Assembly (NCBI GenBank): GCA_012960975.1
Contig: DUAE01000059.1
Coordinates: 133,760 to 176,024 of the forward strand
Length of the DNA: 42,265 nucleotides
Direction of reading: 5' to 3'
Source: Candidatus Poseidoniales archaeon
GTDB lineage: Archaea > Thermoplasmatota > Poseidoniia > Poseidoniales > Thalassarchaeaceae
The notes below the pieces were generated by a model that made no database searches, was not told the origin of the DNA, and saw only the letters and a list, made by a program, of their open reading frames with translations. Position 1 is the first letter of the stretch; every line of letters begins with the position of its first letter. Below, in pieces: positions 7,746-16,866 of this stretch. The position numbers and the translations under genes are program-made.

Positions 7746-10700
7746 TTACTTTTTTCGACCTAGTTGATTCAATCTTCGTTCGAAATCATCAAGCAAATCA
7801 TCACCATCATTTTTTACTATCTCTTCCTCGGGTTGTTTATCATCGATTGATTGAGATATTCCATCATTGGTCAAATTTCCTTCATTAATCTTTTCAGTTA
7901 ATTCCGATGGCGTTGATGACTGCTCATTCTTTTTAGTGAATTTTTGCTTAATTGCAGCCTCAGTCATTTGCATCATCATCATCTTTTCACGATAATTTTT
8001 GGTGATCCAAACCATTGAGATAGAAACGCCGATTACCAATAGTGCTGCACCAATCCCAGTCGTCCAATCTGCGATGGAATCCGTTTGAGTATACCCATTC
8101 GACAAAATCATTCTAACTTCATTATCGGAAGAATCCGATTCGATGTCCCATGGGAATTTACAACTGAAACTGATTACAATCTCTTCCCCATCAGCAATAT
8201 CTGGCCTATCGATTGTTGGCAAAAGATAGACACTTGATGCATCGATTGTGTGAATAGCAGAATAGTCTCCAACAGCGACTAGTATAGAACAATCTGCATT
8301 ACTTAGAAGATGTTGATTATCTCGAACAGTTGTAACTCGGATCTTTTGATTTTCACCGCTACCTAGGGCTTCAATTCCTGTGAGGCCTACATTCCAATCG
8401 GTTCGTCGCACTTCAAAATTTGTTTCAGTTAGGTGTGTTTCAATCCCTCTAGAATCTAACACTCTCACTCTTAGAGTTCGGATGCCTGGATTTGGAGACC
8501 ATCCTGTCGATGTGAGGTTAATTTGTCCTGACGATTGGTTTGCTTCAGCAATCCCAACGACTGAATCTAACATTCGGCCTTCATCATCAATCATCAAAAT
8601 CGTGTATTCGAATCGCTCTGTTCCATTGAGAATTTCACAAAAGGCTATTGTTGAGTTGAAAGTACCAGAAATACTGCATATCGCACTTCGTTGGGAAGGA
8701 TTTGAAATCATCGAAATGTAAATTAATCCTTCATCATCTACTGCTATCTCTCCCTCTTCATTAGATTGTGTCGCCAACCATCGCCATCCTTGATCATCCA
8801 TTGACAATTGTCCTTGTGAATCATCTATCACCATTGAAGTTGAGTCGGTACCATGAATTTTCAAAGAAACCATATCACCTTTAATTGCGGAAATAATCGG
8901 TGAAGTGCCCCAAGAATGGCTCTGCTGAAATGTATCGAGAAGGATTTCATGAATATTCCCTGCATTATCCTCTGCTTCGATTCTTATCGTGTATTCTTCT
9001 CCTTGCCAATTTGCTGACGGAATGATTTCTATTGGCAGTCCAAGCATTTGTCCGACGCCGAGTACTACATTCGTTTCCCCTGAAACAATCCATCCACTCG
9101 GCAGACTCCTGATGTTGAGAGTAATCGTCGTAGGCGCGTTTCCATTATTGGTCAAGAATGCATGTGGATAGCCACCGTCCTCAGATACTATCCAAGGACC
9201 TTGTCCCCCTAGTGTGAAATCGTGGATTACTGCAACACGGAGTGGTACAATTGTCTCAGAAAGACTTCCACCTTCTCGTAATCTAAGGTGCAATTCTACT
9301 GTTCTACCATATTGAGCATTCGATGGTGGAGTGATGTTGAGATACATTGGAGCGGACTCCCCCGGATCGAGTATTGGTAATTCATCAGGAGATTCGACGA
9401 TCCAACCATTCGAGCCGTTAACATAGACTGTGGGGTAAGCTCTGCTAGGTGCGTTACCTTCTTGTACAATTGTCATCTGTATCGTTGAACCTTCTGGATC
9501 AATCTCTAGGTTGGCGTAATTCGAATGGGCTGCCCAAGATTGAACGTGGCCAATTTCGATTTTAAACGAAATAATCTCAATAATTTCCTCACGTGCAATT
9601 ATTGTCAGATCAACTTCCATTTTCGACCCATTCCATGCTTCATTCGGTGATGTGACTGAAATTGTGAGCGAGGTGCTCGCATTTACTGCCACCGAACTGG
9701 CATTAGTTGATTCCGCCGACCATCCAGTCGAGGAATCGGTTCCACTATAGACAATGTTAATTGAACTTTGAATCTCTAAGTCATCTTCCATATTTCCGAT
9801 GTTTTGCGCATTAATTTCAATATTCGTGGCAATGCCAGGATTAACTAAAATGGTCGCTCCAGAAATGCTGCTACCATCGTACTCAGCAAATATTCCCCAA
9901 CGATGGTCTTGTCGAGCCTCGAGTACGACAATTTCAGATGAATCGATACTCGAATTTCCTATCGATGTCATCTCTAACCGAATCTGAATTGGAGTTGCAG
10001 CGGGCGTGGCGGTAGGGAGTACAACGATCACAGGAACAGTTCGTAGGCTACCGGCACCAAGGGTCACAATTTCACTTGAGAAAGAAACGGTGATACCAGG
10101 GTCTTCTGTTAGGTTTGAATCGAGAATAATCTGGTGGCTGAGTTGATAATTATCTTCTCCGTTACCTTGATTTTCTAATCTTAACATGACCAAAACATCC
10201 TCATTTACCTCTACTTCGTGTGGTTGGTCTACCGGTGAAGTAACGCTCAATGAAGCTCTGTATATCTGCAATACTTCGAGAGAGAAATCGATGCTATGTT
10301 CTGAAGATTGCTCACTCGCATCAAAAAATGAGTGGAAAGATGGCGAAGCAGCAGGTGGCAATTCTAATGTCAGAGATCCGTAGACGCGGGTGCTTCCTGA
10401 TCGAGTTAACCTAATCGAATCGCCAGAGATTGCTAAATCGCCAGTTGCACTCCAGCTCCAGCCAGAAATGACCATGCCGGCATCTGCGAGAGACCACTCT
10501 AATTGTGTGGTTGAATTTTGGCCGGTGCCGGGCATGTCTGCTGCTAGATTCCAGATCAAGATGGAATCAGGGTCACTCCTTTGATGAACGTCCATGACGA
10601 CTCCTGCCGCTTCGAATTGGAGAGATATCGACTGGCAGTCACCTTCCTCTGTGCCTACACATAATTCGATTGGTGTCGAGACATAATCGCCAAGGTTTGC

Positions 10701-13412
10701 ATTGTTCGGGACACCGATTCGAGCAGTCATCAATATGACTTCATCTGGTTCGAGAGTAAGGGCAGTAATTTCATTTCCAGATAGGTCATGGAGTCGTAAA
10801 TCTGATCCCCAAGCAGTATTATCCCAAGACATTGTGATTTGATTTTCAGCAGCATTGCCAAGATTATGGACTAGAATCCACGCTTTTGCATCTTCTCCCA
10901 GCAAGCCGAATCCAAGCGAGTTAGATGTACCATCAGGCCCCCTTACTGAGAGGCCCCGGGTTCGATTTGCTTCGATAGGTAAGGCAGCTGTTACGCTGAT
11001 ATTTGTGTCTTCATCAAGTGTGATGGTTAGAGAAAGGTATCCTGCGTCTGAACCTAAAGCATTTGAGGGGGCGTAGATTCTAAGGTTCGGAGTCCAAATT
11101 TCATTAGCAGAGATTTCGATTCCAGATAACCCACCAGTAGTTTCATCAGACCAAGACCAACCAGCCGGTAGGTTAGAATCATCGACGGTCAATGACCAAG
11201 TGCCTGCTAATCTGCCTGTAGAGCGAATATTCGGCATTGCTACAGAACTCTGACCTGGAGTCACTCGTAACGGCTCAGTCGCCATTTCGAATGTGACATT
11301 ATACGGAGGGACTATTGACAAAATCGTAATTTGAGCGTCATTGTCGACCCGTGTTTGGCTGAGATTTGACCACGGATCGAGAACCAATTCGAATGTGTGT
11401 TCGCCCAAATCTCCAATCCATTCGACGCTAAAGGATGAGAATGATCCGCTCCCACTAGGATCGACAGGTTGCATCGTACCGATTCGTTCCGTTGCAATTT
11501 CGATGCCATTTGCGTAGAGGATAGCGTCGGTGTCACGGTCGGTATCTGCCGTGCCAGCATTCTCAAAAAATGCCGTGACTGTAACAGTTTCACCTGGATC
11601 TGGCGCTGTTGGATTGAATTCAATTCCACGCCCGTCTTGTAATGGTCTCACATCTGCCCGTGCCAATGAGACTACCGTGTCGCCGAGAACCAAGTCGAGA
11701 GTTGCATCACCATCGATATCTGCCAAGGCTGGTGAAGACCATGTCCGATGGCCGATGTCGAAGGCCGCATTCCATTCAGGATTAACCGCAGCCATCGTGC
11801 CTAATTCACCATCATATACTCGAAGTTCTCTTCCATACGGAACTAATAATTCTGGTTCGCCGGTGCCATCGATATCCATCCAAATAGGCGCTGCTACTGC
11901 GATTCCATCATTTGGAGCACCAGTGGGGTCTAGAATTTCTACACTGAAGGCTTCCTGAGGATTAGTCGTATCGGTATCTTCGTGGCAACCTGCATATCCA
12001 TCCCTATTGGCGAGGTTATTCTCTCCCCAAGTAATCCAACAAACCCTATCGTGATCACCATCTCCATCCGTGTCGATTACGATTGGGGGTGCATCTGCGA
12101 AGCCATTGGAAGCCTCGAAATCCCAAATCTGAGTCCCGTCTGATATTTCTAATCCATAAAACTCAGCACCATTTGCCGCATTGTTATCATCAAAATCAGT
12201 AGGGATGGTGACAACCATCTCCATGTCAGAATCTGAATCGAGGTTCGCGAGAACTGGACCCGGCAATCTAATGTGGGGGGCGCTAGAATCAAACCCATTC
12301 AAATTCCCAAGCGATTTACCATCCCAATTTGCGTCTCCATCATCTGAATCGAGTTTCCATATCCACATCGAGCTTGAGGTAGTTTGGATTGACGTTAGTA
12401 ATACATATGCAGTATTTTCATCGGTCTGAACGAAGGTTGGATCCGATGGATGAGTGCCGTGGTCGAGTGTTTTTGACCAAATTAAAGTCGCGGCACTCGC
12501 TGTCAAATCGAGTGCGAGGACGACCGGGTCTCCTGAATTTTCATCGATAGCAGAGATGACTAATTCGGCAGTTCCATCAAGATCTAAATCTGCGAGCAGA
12601 GGTTGTGTAGTCGGTTTGTGGCCTCCCGCCCAACTACTCACATAGGGTCCTTCTGTACTGCTAATCATCAATGATTCATCTGTGTAGGTCCAAAGTAATT
12701 CGGTCGCATGACTTCCACCGGGATTCCAACCTGTCACGGTGCATTCAAGACTCGGTGAATAAGCTTCGACATGAAAGGCCCCTCCTGAGTCATAAGCGAC
12801 AATGATTTCTTGCTTGCCATCATCATCGATATCGACGATTACTGGAGCTGCCTTCACTTCCTCGGTAGCACCTAAATCAACTTCCCAAGCTAAATCCGCA
12901 TCCTCACCTTCGATGATTCTCAATATACTGTGGTCGCTACCTCCGACACTTTCAGTTTGAATCAAAATTGTGTACAGTGAATTTCCACCGCATCGTTCGC
13001 TTGAATCCACATCTGTCTCGAGCGATGATGAAAAGTCTGCAATTGGTGTTGCAAAAGAATCCGTCGAGTAAATGTAAGATCCGTATTGCCAATTTAGAGC
13101 TGGGTCGATAATCGACATTAATTCACTGGCATTGGCAGGAGTACCAATACCAGCTCCTCCGGTCGGACTATGGATTGGTGGGAGCGCTTCCCGTCCGGGA
13201 GTTCGGCTCGATTGCGGCCAAGGTTGGGCACCATCGAGCCAAGGTTCGATTGTATGGGATGTTTCAAAAAAAGTAGAATCATCTAGTAATTCCGACCCTG
13301 CATTTTCGAGAATTGAAACCATCGGTGAGATGGAAATTAGCAGCATCAAAGCACATGCGATATACGCATTTCTCATCCGCGAGAAGTTCCTCGAGCAAGT
13401 TGGCACTACCAT
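7746..13412 (-). CDS. Giant cell-surface protein: FG-GAP propeller, CARDB and NEW3-like domains, C-terminal anchor
   Basis: The product is 1888 residues and should be exported and anchored in the membrane. The start at 13412 gives MVVPTCSRNFSRM. An internal ATG at 13376 (MRNAYIACALMLL) sits just before the signal peptide and follows GAGGAAC, so it may be the true start. About 190-580 has at least six FG-GAP/VCBS-type repeats with Asp-rich calcium loops (DIDDDGKQE, DLDLDGTAE, DTDGDGDHD, DIDGDATLD), which suggests a propeller. About 605-715 looks like a CARDB domain (ENAGTADTDRDTD). The rest is a series of beta-sandwich, NEW3-like repeats. A membrane helix near 1775-1795 precedes a charged cytoplasmic tail of about 85 residues. 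The layout resembles the 2402-residue protein. Likely adhesion, substrate binding or envelope structure. Confidence 0.88.
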   Translation of the reverse strand: MVVPTCSRNFSRMRNAYIACALMLLISISPMVSILENAGSELLDDSTFFETSHTIEPWLDGAQPWPQSSRTPGREALPPIHSPTGGAGIGTPANASELMSIIDPALNWQYGSYIYSTDSFATPIADFSSSLETDVDSSERCGGNSLYTILIQTESVGGSDHSILRIIEGEDADLAWEVDLGATEEVKAAPVIVDIDDDGKQEIIVAYDSGGAFHVEAYSPSLECTVTGWNPGGSHATELLWTYTDESLMISSTEGPYVSSWAGGHKPTTQPLLADLDLDGTAELVISAIDENSGDPVVLALDLTASAATLIWSKTLDHGTHPSDPTFVQTDENTAYVLLTSIQTTSSSMWIWKLDSDDGDANWDGKSLGNLNGFDSSAPHIRLPGPVLANLDSDSDMEMVVTIPTDFDDNNAANGAEFYGLEISDGTQIWDFEASNGFADAPPIVIDTDGDGDHDRVCWITWGENNLANRDGYAGCHEDTDTTNPQEAFSVEILDPTGAPNDGIAVAAPIWMDIDGTGEPELLVPYGRELRVYDGELGTMAAVNPEWNAAFDIGHRTWSSPALADIDGDATLDLVLGDTVVSLARADVRPLQDGRGIEFNPTAPDPGETVTVTAFFENAGTADTDRDTDAILYANGIEIATERIGTMQPVDPSGSGSFSSFSVEWIGDLGEHTFELVLDPWSNLSQTRVDNDAQITILSIVPPYNVTFEMATEPLRVTPGQSSVAMPNIRSTGRLAGTWSLTVDDSNLPAGWSWSDETTGGLSGIEISANEIWTPNLRIYAPSNALGSDAGYLSLTITLDEDTNISVTAALPIEANRTRGLSVRGPDGTSNSLGFGLLGEDAKAWILVHNLGNAAENQITMSWDNTAWGSDLRLHDLSGNEITALTLEPDEVILMTARIGVPNNANLGDYVSTPIELCVGTEEGDCQSISLQFEAAGVVMDVHQRSDPDSILIWNLAADMPGTGQNSTTQLEWSLADAGMVISGWSWSATGDLAISGDSIRLTRSGSTRVYGSLTLELPPAASPSFHSFFDASEQSSEHSIDFSLEVLQIYRASLSVTSPVDQPHEVEVNEDVLVMLRLENQGNGEDNYQLSHQIILDSNLTEDPGITVSFSSEIVTLGAGSLRTVPVIVVLPTATPAATPIQIRLEMTSIGNSSIDSSEIVVLEARQDHRWGIFAEYDGSSISGATILVNPGIATNIEINAQNIGNMEDDLEIQSSINIVYSGTDSSTGWSAESTNASSVAVNASTSLTISVTSPNEAWNGSKMEVDLTIIAREEIIEIISFKIEIGHVQSWAAHSNYANLEIDPEGSTIQMTIVQEGNAPSRAYPTVYVNGSNGWIVESPDELPILDPGESAPMYLNITPPSNAQYGRTVELHLRLREGGSLSETIVPLRVAVIHDFTLGGQGPWIVSEDGGYPHAFLTNNGNAPTTITLNIRSLPSGWIVSGETNVVLGVGQMLGLPIEIIPSANWQGEEYTIRIEAEDNAGNIHEILLDTFQQSHSWGTSPIISAIKGDMVSLKIHGTDSTSMVIDDSQGQLSMDDQGWRWLATQSNEEGEIAVDDEGLIYISMISNPSQRSAICSISGTFNSTIAFCEILNGTERFEYTILMIDDEGRMLDSVVGIAEANQSSGQINLTSTGWSPNPGIRTLRVRVLDSRGIETHLTETNFEVRRTDWNVGLTGIEALGSGENQKIRVTTVRDNQHLLSNADCSILVAVGDYSAIHTIDASSVYLLPTIDRPDIADGEEIVISFSCKFPWDIESDSSDNEVRMILSNGYTQTDSIADWTTGIGAALLVIGVSISMVWITKNYREKMMMMQMTEAAIKQKFTKKNEQSSTPSELTEKINEGNLTNDGISQSIDDKQPEEEIVKNDGDDLLDDFERRLNQLGRKK

Positions 13413-13655
13413 CAGAGTATAGGATGGGATTTCGAATCTTCTTGAACATTCGCCTCAAACTCTCCCTCAGACCTTTGGTCTGATGATGATAGTGGTATTG
13501 CGGGCGGATATCCCTACCCGTTGTGCTTATACAGGGGGGGCAGGTCGCCCGACCCGAACGGACTTCTCCTCTGGAGGCTTTGCCGATGAGGGACGGGGGG
13601 TCACCGCCTTCCTCCGACTGGCTTCGGAGCGGTCCGTCAAAGGAGGAAGAAAATA
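13413..13655 (+). ncRNA. GC-rich structured leader or small RNA upstream of the rpo7 operon
   Basis: This gene-free 243-base stretch lies between the divergent surface-protein gene and rpo7. It is visibly richer in G and C than its surroundings and contains several inverted repeats. The first is a 7-bp hairpin with TTT loop at 13467-13483 (CAGACC/GGTCTG). GGTC/GACC lies at 13543-13554. A long-range pairing joins ACGGAC (13558-13563) to GTCCGT (13632-13637) and encloses the hairpin CTCCGA/TCGGAG (13612-13617 with 13624-13629). A G7 run lies at 13534-13540. The ribosome-binding site AGGAGG (13641-13646) follows directly. It could be a regulatory leader of the transcription and ribosome operon or a separate RNA. 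I could not match it to RNase P or SRP RNA. Confidence 0.5.
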
Positions 13656-14204
13656 ATGTATAGTATAGTAACTCGCGAAGATACAATCCGTATCCCTGCG
13701 GAATATATCCGAGCCGGACGCAATCTATCAGAACACATCGACGAATTAGCAAACGACGCTTTTGAGGGTCGCTTTGATTCCAATGAAAACTACACTGTAT
13801 TGACTTATGATCACGCACCTCTCGGACGAGGAAAAATCATTCATGGAGATGGAGCAATTTTCCAACGCGTGACTTTCAAGGCTTTACTTTTCACAATGGA
13901 AAATAACGAAGTTATCGATGGTTATGCTTCTGAAATTTCAGAATATGGTGCATTCGTCAGAATCGGACCAATGGAAGCATTACTCCACAAATCACAAATT
14001 CTCGAAGAGCCAATTAATGTTAATCTAGGGATTAAGAGAATCGAAGGTTCAAAAACCGGTAAATACATCGAAGAAGGAACATTTATTCGCTCTCGTGTTG
14101 TTTCTAAGGCAATCAACCAAAACGATCCTCGGGCAAGTAAAATTGGTCTAAATTGCAAGATGGATGGTCTTGGTTCGTACGAATGGTTACAGGAGCAGGA
14201 TTGA
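13656..14204 (+). CDS. rpoE: DNA-directed RNA polymerase subunit E' (Rpo7)
   Basis: This 182-residue homologue of eukaryotic RPB7 forms the RNA polymerase stalk with Rpo4 and assists open-complex formation and RNA binding. The N-terminal half (MYSIVTREDTIRIPAEYI to about residue 80) is the tip domain. About 82-165 is an S1/OB RNA-binding domain with the run EVIDGYASEISEYGAFVRIGP. The ATG follows AGGAGG with a nine-base spacer. It leads a tight operon with spt4, rps24e and rps27ae, the arrangement typical of archaea. The structured leader upstream may regulate it. Confidence 0.96.
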   Translation: MYSIVTREDTIRIPAEYIRAGRNLSEHIDELANDAFEGRFDSNENYTVLTYDHAPLGRGKIIHGDGAIFQRVTFKALLFTMENNEVIDGYASEISEYGAFVRIGPMEALLHKSQILEEPINVNLGIKRIEGSKTGKYIEEGTFIRSRVVSKAINQNDPRASKIGLNCKMDGLGSYEWLQEQD

Positions 14205-14205
14205 G

Positions 14206-14424
14206 ATGGCAAAGCAACCATTCGCCTGCGGAGAATGCAACCGAGTTCTCCCCGATCCAGCAAATAAGAACGATGTCGTTCAATGTACTAATTGTCCAAG
14301 TGCGCCGGTCACAACCGATTGGCAGGGTTATGTGATTATTCTTGACCCAACTCGATCTGAGGTTGCAAGAAGGTTGAATGTAACCAGCCCTGGAACGTAT
14401 GCTCTCAAGGTGAATATCCGTTAA
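14206..14424 (+). CDS. spt4: Transcription elongation factor Spt4 (RpoE'')
   Basis: This 72-residue zinc protein partners Spt5 to increase RNA polymerase processivity. The zinc ligands are two CxxC pairs at C8/C11 and C27/C30. They are followed by the family core DWQGYVIILDPTRSEVARRLN and the end GTYALKV. The ATG at 14206 lies one base after the Rpo7 stop, with AGGAGCAGG upstream serving as ribosome-binding site within the end of rpo7. A longer in-frame start at 14164 would add 14 residues absent from the family, so it was not used. Confidence 0.95.
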   Translation: MAKQPFACGECNRVLPDPANKNDVVQCTNCPSAPVTTDWQGYVIILDPTRSEVARRLNVTSPGTYALKVNIR

Positions 14425-14437
14425 GGAGGAATAAAAA

Positions 14438-14749
14438 ATGCAGATTATTAATAGAACAGAAAACCCACTTCTAGACCGTGTCGAATTAAGATTCGAATGG
14501 AATCACAGAAACGAACCAACCCCAACACTTGCCGAAATGGTCGCAGCAGCAGCAAAAGCTGAACCAGGGGCAAACCGAGATTTCGTCTTCATGAAAGAAA
14601 TTAGCACTAGATATGGTCGTCCATTGACAACTGGTATCGCATTGATTTATGGCTCGGCAGAATCAGCATCATTTGAACAGAAGTATATTCACAATCGACA
14701 CAAAGGTGTCCACTCATCAAATGATGAATCCAAAGGGGGCGATGAATGA
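14438..14749 (+). CDS. rps24e: 30S ribosomal protein S24e
   Basis: This 103-residue small-subunit protein is of normal length for the archaeal family. Visible signatures are the N-terminal [19 protein letters not shown] strand pair, the segment [15 protein letters not shown], and the [20 protein letters not shown] core. The C-terminus is Lys/Asp-rich. It has a strong ribosome-binding site, AAGGAGGA, overlapping the end of spt4. Its stop overlaps the S27ae start. It binds 16S rRNA in the assembled ribosome. Confidence 0.95.
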   Translation: MQIINRTENPLLDRVELRFEWNHRNEPTPTLAEMVAAAAKAEPGANRDFVFMKEISTRYGRPLTTGIALIYGSAESASFEQKYIHNRHKGVHSSNDESKGGDE

Positions 14750-14922
14750 TGGGTGAAGGTCCAAACTCTAACGCAAAATGGTCAAAGTACACTATCGATG
14801 GGGAGTCACTTGTTCGTAAGGGCGATTTTTGTCCCGCATGCGGACCTGGAGTTTTCCTAGGTGTCCACAACGACCGTAAGGTCTGTGGGAAATGTGGTCA
14901 TACTACACAAGCTGCCGAATAA
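14746..14922 (+). CDS. rps27ae: 30S ribosomal protein S27ae
   Basis: This 58-residue zinc-ribbon ribosomal protein has ligands C29, C32, C47 and C50 in FCPACG...VCGKCGH. The core [19 protein letters not shown] is typical of the archaeal family. Two consecutive ATG codons (14746 and 14749) are possible starts. The first overlaps the S24e stop as ATGA, giving translational coupling. In eukaryotes the homologue is fused to ubiquitin, but here it stands alone. It ends two bases from the convergent gene to its right. Confidence 0.95.
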   Translation: MMGEGPNSNAKWSKYTIDGESLVRKGDFCPACGPGVFLGVHNDRKVCGKCGHTTQAAE

Positions 14923-14924
14923 TT

Positions 14925-15824
14925 TCAGACTCTAATTTTGTCGAATTCACCATCATTCGTCAACACCGAGTCTCGGATTATAGCGATGCCGATTTGGTCT
15001 CGATATACAGTTCTAACATTTCCGTTCAATTTTTCCCCATCGTGTCGCCAGCCGGTCCAAATCCACTTATTTCCTCTAACAACTACGTCGTAGATTGGCC
15101 CGGGTATTGAATGGATATTTGGTTCATCTCCAATTTTTTCAAAAGTAGCAAATTTAGATCCATCAAGGCTGATGAACCAACCTAATTTTTCATCAAAATT
15201 AACATTCGAAATCTTTTCTGGAAATCTCATCGTTAATTTTGACAAAACTTCTCCTTTTTGATCATGTATTTGCACGCCACCCGCCGAAGACCAAACGCTA
15301 ATTCCCTCGTCAGATTTTGAAAAGCTGACAATCGAATCCACTATCCTCATATTATTGATGGTTGACCAATTCGGGTATTCACTTCTCCAAATTTCAGAAG
15401 CATCTCCATTGATGCAATACAGACCCTTATTCATCGATGCGAAAAAAAGCTTGTCATCTATATTTGTCAGAGCCAGCGGCTCTGCATCGACTATGTGTGA
15501 CCATTGATTGCCAACTGGGTGGAGTGATTTTCTTCCTTCCAAAGTTCTCAAACTTGAGCGCCCCTCCCCTTCTTGCCATTCTGTATTTAGAGGAATTGCA
15601 GCCATTCTAGCTAGTTTAAATTCTCTTTCTACCCAAGTTCCAACCCAATTTTCACCAATGATTGTTGAAGAGGTGACTGGTGAAGGAAAAGGCTTCACTG
15701 TTTGTCCAATTCCAATCAAATCAAAATTTAATTTTGCTAATTCACCTTCGGTTCCGATGATGATGTGAAAATCTTTTGCAGAATCTACTCTAATCGGAGC
15801 GAAGCCAAGATTCTGATGCGACAT
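14925..15824 (-). CDS. Hypothetical cytoplasmic protein, possible beta-propeller, 299 residues
   Basis: I do not recognise this family. The sequence lacks a signal peptide or membrane helix. It consists of short strand-like segments with recurring small motifs spaced 35-45 residues apart: ALTNIDDKLFFASMNKGLYCIN, SSAGGVQIHDQKGEVLS, LGWFISLDGSKFATFEKIG and DVVVRGNKWIWTGW. This spacing and the turn-strand-Trp pattern suggest a WD40-like or PQQ-like propeller, but no blade consensus is clear. It is convergent with rps27ae and divergent from the deacylase gene, with only 74 bases between the two starts. Confidence 0.6.
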   Translation of the reverse strand: MSHQNLGFAPIRVDSAKDFHIIIGTEGELAKLNFDLIGIGQTVKPFPSPVTSSTIIGENWVGTWVEREFKLARMAAIPLNTEWQEGEGRSSLRTLEGRKSLHPVGNQWSHIVDAEPLALTNIDDKLFFASMNKGLYCINGDASEIWRSEYPNWSTINNMRIVDSIVSFSKSDEGISVWSSAGGVQIHDQKGEVLSKLTMRFPEKISNVNFDEKLGWFISLDGSKFATFEKIGDEPNIHSIPGPIYDVVVRGNKWIWTGWRHDGEKLNGNVRTVYRDQIGIAIIRDSVLTNDGEFDKIRV

Positions 15825-15859
15825 GAAGCACTCTCGTATCGCATTCCGTTTGAAGGTGT

Positions 15860-15894
15860 GGCCGAGAGGATTGAAGGCTAATTCAACCTCGGCC
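15860..15894 (+). promoter_or_regulatory. Hairpin with a tRNA D-arm-like sequence directly before the deacylase start
   Basis: GGCCGAG (15860-15866) can pair with CTCGGCC (15888-15894), and TTGAA (15871-15875) with TTCAA (15882-15886), leaving a GGCTAA loop. The start codon follows four bases later. The left arm also reads TGGCCGAGAGG..TTGAAGGC (from 15859), very like the U8-to-D-arm part of serine or leucine tRNAs. No matching acceptor or T-arm follows, so it is not a tRNA gene. Such a hairpin so close to the ATG could affect initiation, or could lie in the leader of the divergent gene. Confidence 0.4.
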
Positions 15895-15898
15895 AGAC

Positions 15899-16834
15899 AT
15901 GGTCAGCCTCATCATCGCATCAACAGATGATGATGCTTCGCTGACCTTGTATGAAGGAATGTTGCGACTCGGTGGTTGGAATGATGAAATTTTATCAAAA
16001 CACGGTCGATATCGAACTCATCATCTGCGTGATGTTCACATCCTATTGATAGATGAAATACATGTGCAAGCAGACGATATTGATATCCAACATCAAGATG
16101 AAATTGGTGTTGATGTGGATGATGTTCTAATCCTTTCAAGGCATGTGTCTTCAAGCAATATTCCTGCAATAACGTTGCATTCTATTGGATTGCCTGGTGA
16201 AACTCCTCATGGAGAAGCAGGCCGTTCTGGAGGAATCAAGGGAAAAATCGTCCCATCAAATCCACTCTTCGCACCGTTATTTCGAAAAATGGTAGAGTTA
16301 GCAACATCTCGCGGATTGGATTCTGATTTTGATTTGACTTTAGAAACCACTCATCATGGTCCATTATTGTCAAAGCCGACACTCTATGTTGAAGTAGGTT
16401 CGACAGAAAAAGAATGGTTACGAGCGGATGTAGCCGATGTTTGGGCTGAAACCATTTCTAGCGTTTTAGGCTTAGATGGAAGCCCTCCACAATATTGGGA
16501 TGGAAATGGAGAGGTTATGATTGGAATTGGTGGTGGCCATTATGCGCCTAGGCACCGTTCAGTCATTCATGAAAATAATTTTTGGTTCAGCCATCTTTTG
16601 GCAAATTATTCCCTTTTATTCGATGACCCAGTAGAAGGTGAATTGCCAGGTGGTATATGGCAACATGCATTGGAAATTACAGTTGATGCAACTCGCAGTT
16701 CCTTCCCAAATGGAGATATTTTCGCTCACCTCGATCGTAAATCATTCAAGGGTTGGCAAAGATTAGCAATAATTGAAAAATTAGCTGAATTAGGCGTTCC
16801 AGTTCGACGAGGAAAGGAACTTTCACGACGATAA
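15899..16834 (+). CDS. dtdA: D-aminoacyl-tRNA deacylase, archaeal/plant DTD2 (GEK1) type
   Basis: This 311-residue enzyme hydrolyses D-amino acids wrongly attached to tRNA in the cytoplasm. The start MVSLIIASTDDDASLTLYEGMLRLGGW fits the family N-terminus, which supports the ATG at 15899. Other family features are ILSRHVSSSNIPAITLHSIG (about 80-98), the TTHHGP segment (about 157-162) with its histidines, and GIGGGHYAPRHR (about 218-229). Length is slightly above the usual 270-300. It is followed 32 bases later by proline dehydrogenase on the same strand. The upstream hairpin may influence its translation. Confidence 0.88.
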   Translation: MVSLIIASTDDDASLTLYEGMLRLGGWNDEILSKHGRYRTHHLRDVHILLIDEIHVQADDIDIQHQDEIGVDVDDVLILSRHVSSSNIPAITLHSIGLPGETPHGEAGRSGGIKGKIVPSNPLFAPLFRKMVELATSRGLDSDFDLTLETTHHGPLLSKPTLYVEVGSTEKEWLRADVADVWAETISSVLGLDGSPPQYWDGNGEVMIGIGGGHYAPRHRSVIHENNFWFSHLLANYSLLFDDPVEGELPGGIWQHALEITVDATRSSFPNGDIFAHLDRKSFKGWQRLAIIEKLAELGVPVRRGKELSRR

Positions 16835-16866
16835 TAGTCAAGGCTCTTCAGTGTCCGGGTGATTCT

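Noticed and set aside
13480-13650. RNase P RNA or SRP RNA in the GC-rich leader
   Set aside because: I could not find the conserved RNase P segments (such as GAGGAAAGTCC with its ACAGAA partner) or the SRP tetraloop helix. The inverted repeats alone do not identify either.
13279-13818. 179-residue minus-strand frame across the leader and rpo7 start
   Set aside because: It overlaps the rpo7 coding start and the surface-protein N-terminus and has no recognisable motif. The GC-rich leader explains the lack of stops.
15852-15930. A complete tRNA gene before the deacylase
   Set aside because: Only the D-arm-like part is present. No acceptor partner, anticodon stem or T-arm follows.
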